DNA of 64,000 nt from AWTP1-13 sp963840075 (lineage in GTDB: Bacteria; Pseudomonadota; Alphaproteobacteria; Rhizobiales; Hyphomicrobiaceae), in contig CAWIXS010000031.1 in assembly GCA_963840075.1 (NCBI GenBank), positions 62,001 to 126,000 on the forward strand. The letters run 5' to 3'. Both the position numbers and the translations under genes were made by a program. Positions within the stretch are counted from its first letter, which is position 1, and the number at the start of each line of letters is the position of its first letter. The notes under the pieces were generated by a model. The model did not search any database and was not told where the DNA came from. It saw nothing but the letters and a program-made list of their open reading frames with translations. Of the stretch, positions 62,193-64,000 are shown piece by piece.

Positions 62193-63374
62193 TCAGACGA
62201 TCTCGAACAGGCCGGCGGCACCCTGGCCGCCGCCGATGCACATGGTGATGACGGCATACTTGACGCCGCGCCGCTTGCCCTCGATCAGGGCGTGGCCGGT
62301 CATGCGCGCGCCCGACATGCCGTAGGGGTGGCCGATGGAGATGGCGCCGCCGTCGACGTTGAGCCTGTCCATGGGGATGCCGAGCTTGTCGCGGCAGTAG
62401 ATCACCTGGCTGGCGAACGCCTCGTTCAGCTCCCACAGGCCGATGTCGTCGATCTTGAGGCCGGTGCGCTGCAAGAGGCGCGGCACGGCGAACACCGGGC
62501 CAATGCCCATCTCGTCGGGCTCGCAGCCGGCCGCCGCGAAGCCGCGGAAGATGCCCATCGGCTCGAGGTTGCGGCGCGCGGCCTCCTTGTCGGACATCAG
62601 CACGCAGGCGGAGGCGCCGTCGGAGAGCTGGCTCGCGTTGCCGGCGGTGATGAACTCATCGTCGCCGCGCACCGGCTTCAGCTTGGCGAGGCCCTCCAGG
62701 TTGGTGTCGGGGCGGTTGCCCTCGTCGCGCGCCAGCGTGACGGTGCGCTGGGAGATTTCCTTGGTCTCCTTGTTCTCGACCTGCATGACCGTGGTCATCG
62801 GCACGATCTCGGCATCGAACTTGCCGGCCTTCTGGCCGGCGGCTGTGCGCTGCTGGCTCGTGAGCGCGTACTCGTCCTGCCTCTCGCGGCTGATGTTGTA
62901 GCGCTTCGCCACGATGTCGGCGGTCTCGATCATCGGCATGTAGAGCGCGCCCTTGTGCTCGGCGATCCACTCGTTGCGGTAGAACTTGGTGTTCATGTTC
63001 ATCTGCACGAGGGAGATGGACTCCAGCCCCCCGGCGACGGCCACCGGCACGCCGTCCTGGGTGATGCTGCGCGCGGCGAGCGCGATCGCCTGCAGGCCCG
63101 AGGAGCAGAAGCGGTTGACGGTCTGCGCCGCCGCGGTCACGGGCAGACCGGCGCGGATGGCGCACTGGCGCGCGATGTTGCCGCCGGTGGCGCCCTCGGG
63201 GTTGGCGCAGCCCATGGTCACGTCCTCAACGTCGCCGGGGTCGATGCCGGCGCGTTTCACGGCGTGCGCGACGACGTGGCCGCCCATGTCGGCGCCATGC
63301 GTGAGGTTGAACACGCCGCGCACGGCCTTGCCGATCGGCGTGCGGGCGGTGGAGACGATGACGGCGTCGACCAT
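62193..63374 (-). CDS. pimB: acetyl-CoA acetyltransferase (thiolase) PimB type
   Basis: A 393-residue thiolase that cleaves 3-ketoacyl-CoA in the last beta-oxidation step. Cys90 in NRFCSSGLQAIALAA is the acyl-holding nucleophile, the late GGAISIGHPYGMSGARM gives the His and CIGGGQGAAGLFE the second Cys. The start AVIVSTARTPIGKAVRGVFN is typical. It stops 17 bases before pimC, so the two are co-transcribed, and it follows the ligase gene after a palindromic repeat. Confidence 0.94.
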   Translation of the reverse strand: MVDAVIVSTARTPIGKAVRGVFNLTHGADMGGHVVAHAVKRAGIDPGDVEDVTMGCANPEGATGGNIARQCAIRAGLPVTAAAQTVNRFCSSGLQAIALAARSITQDGVPVAVAGGLESISLVQMNMNTKFYRNEWIAEHKGALYMPMIETADIVAKRYNISRERQDEYALTSQQRTAAGQKAGKFDAEIVPMTTVMQVENKETKEISQRTVTLARDEGNRPDTNLEGLAKLKPVRGDDEFITAGNASQLSDGASACVLMSDKEAARRNLEPMGIFRGFAAAGCEPDEMGIGPVFAVPRLLQRTGLKIDDIGLWELNEAFASQVIYCRDKLGIPMDRLNVDGGAISIGHPYGMSGARMTGHALIEGKRRGVKYAVITMCIGGGQGAAGLFEIV

Positions 63375-63417
63375 GGGGCGGGGTCCTTTCCTGATATGCT
63401 CTCAACTTGCGCATCGC

Positions 63418-63535
63418 TGTCATCCCGGAATTCCGCGAAGCGGAATATCCGGGACCCAGGTTGCGAGCGGCGCGCGCGTCGCTCCTGGCCCTGGGTACCG
63501 GCTCTCGCGCTGCCGCGCGAGGCCGGCATGACAAG
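63418..63535. repeat. TCATCCCGGAATT inverted-repeat element, copy 2
   Basis: TGTCATCCCGGAATTCCGCG at 63417 reads to ATATCCGGGACCCAGG and the block ends GGCCGGCATGACA near 63535. The left half is nearly identical to the element at 15411; the right half has drifted. It separates pimA from pimB. Confidence 0.7.
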
Positions 63536-63542
63536 CCACAAC

Positions 63543-64000
63543 TCATTCGGCGGCGGCCAGCCTGCTCAGCTTCTGCCGCTCCTCCTCGATCAGCTCCTTC
63601 TTGGACAGCTTGCCGACGGGCGTCTTGGGCAGGGTATCGCGGAGCTCCAGCTGCGCCGGCAGCTCGTGCCGCCCGAGCTTGTCGGCGAGGAAGGCGCGCA
63701 GATCATCGAGGCTGAAGGGTTGCGCCGCCGGCTTCAGCTGCACGAAGGCCTTGGCGGCCTCGCCGCGGTAGGCGTCCGGCACGCCGATCACCGTGACCGC
63801 GGCCACCGCTGGGTGCTCGTAGATCGCCTCCTCGATCAAGCGCGGATAGACGTTGAACCCGCCCGAGATGATCATGTCCTTCTTGCGATCGACGAGATAG
63901 AACCAGCCGTCCGCGTCCATGTACCCGATGTCGCCGGTCAAGAGCCAGCCGTCGACGAAGGCCGCCGCCGTCTCGGCCGGCGCGTTCCAGTAGCCCGGCG
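63543..64000 (-). CDS. pimA: acyl-CoA ligase PimA type, 3' part only
   Basis: Only the C-terminal 152 residues are inside the window; the gene runs past 64000. They read GYWNAPAETAAAFVDGWLLT, GDIGYMDADGWFYLVDRKKD, MIISGGFNVYPRLIEEAIYE and end with LPKTPVGKLSKKEL, whose Lys in GKLSKK is the catalytic residue of adenylate-forming acid-CoA ligases. Position ahead of the thiolase and two dehydrogenases indicates it activates the acid that the pim enzymes degrade. Confidence 0.9.
   Translation of the reverse strand, partial: PGYWNAPAETAAAFVDGWLLTGDIGYMDADGWFYLVDRKKDMIISGGFNVYPRLIEEAIYEHPAVAAVTVIGVPDAYRGEAAKAFVQLKPAAQPFSLDDLRAFLADKLGRHELPAQLELRDTLPKTPVGKLSKKELIEEERQKLSRLAAAE

Overview
The window is high-GC (roughly 65-70% by eye) DNA with dense coding on both strands. 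Gene content and order point to an alphaproteobacterium of the order Hyphomicrobiales (Rhizobiales): fabA-fabB-fabI, holA-lptE-leuS, hsp20 beside a DUF1150 gene, hemC divergent from tsaD followed by gpsA, and a Rhodopseudomonas-type pim (dicarboxylate beta-oxidation) operon. No rRNA, tRNA, transposase or CRISPR array was found. Several palindromic intergenic repeat families of the kind common in this order are present.

Layout. 1-2.9 kb: type II fatty-acid synthesis genes fabA, fabB, fabI. 3-4.5 kb: lower-GC patch with a membrane protein and a Phd/VapC toxin-antitoxin pair. 4.5-12 kb: murI, two membrane proteins, holA, lptE, leuS. 12-13.2 kb: a Fic protein behind a palindromic operator candidate. 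13.3-24.8 kb: a catabolic region made of a cyclase-family hydrolase, a luciferase-like monooxygenase, a hydroxyacid dehydrogenase, a PuuE-like deacetylase, a Gfo/Idh/MocA oxidoreductase, a complete TctA/TctB/TctC transporter, a zinc alcohol dehydrogenase and an IclR regulator. The TctB subunit carries an N-terminal TIR domain in one continuous frame. 24.9-33.1 kb: a CDF metal exporter, a YdjM-like membrane hydrolase, a large protein with a Lon-like domain, one membrane helix, 14 repeats and a PDZ-like end, and a spermidine-synthase-like membrane fusion. 33.4-42.2 kb: an HpaB-type monooxygenase, two tandem Tat-exported prolyl oligopeptidases and a glycosyltransferase. 42.3-47.7 kb: envelope proteins of unknown role, a TauE transporter, Hsp20/DUF1150 and a secreted zincin. 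48-54.5 kb: hemC, tsaD, gpsA, a radical SAM gene and an EVE protein, with a low-GC ParA-like remnant inserted between tsaD and gpsA. 54.8-59.5 kb: small and accessory genes. 59.6-64 kb: pimD, pimC, pimB and the 3' end of pimA, transcribed leftward and cut by the window edge.

A recurrent feature is that at least eight otherwise well-conserved reading frames are each restored by removing one base (fabB needs two). Every shift is in the same direction (one extra base on the coding strand), most lie in short G/C runs, and essential genes (fabB, tsaD) are affected. This looks more like a systematic sequence or assembly error than true gene decay, so I annotate these genes as single products and mark the approximate shift. 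The most unusual biological object is the TIR-TctB fusion at 20431-21408; the Lon-like/repeat/PDZ protein at 27062-30130 is second.
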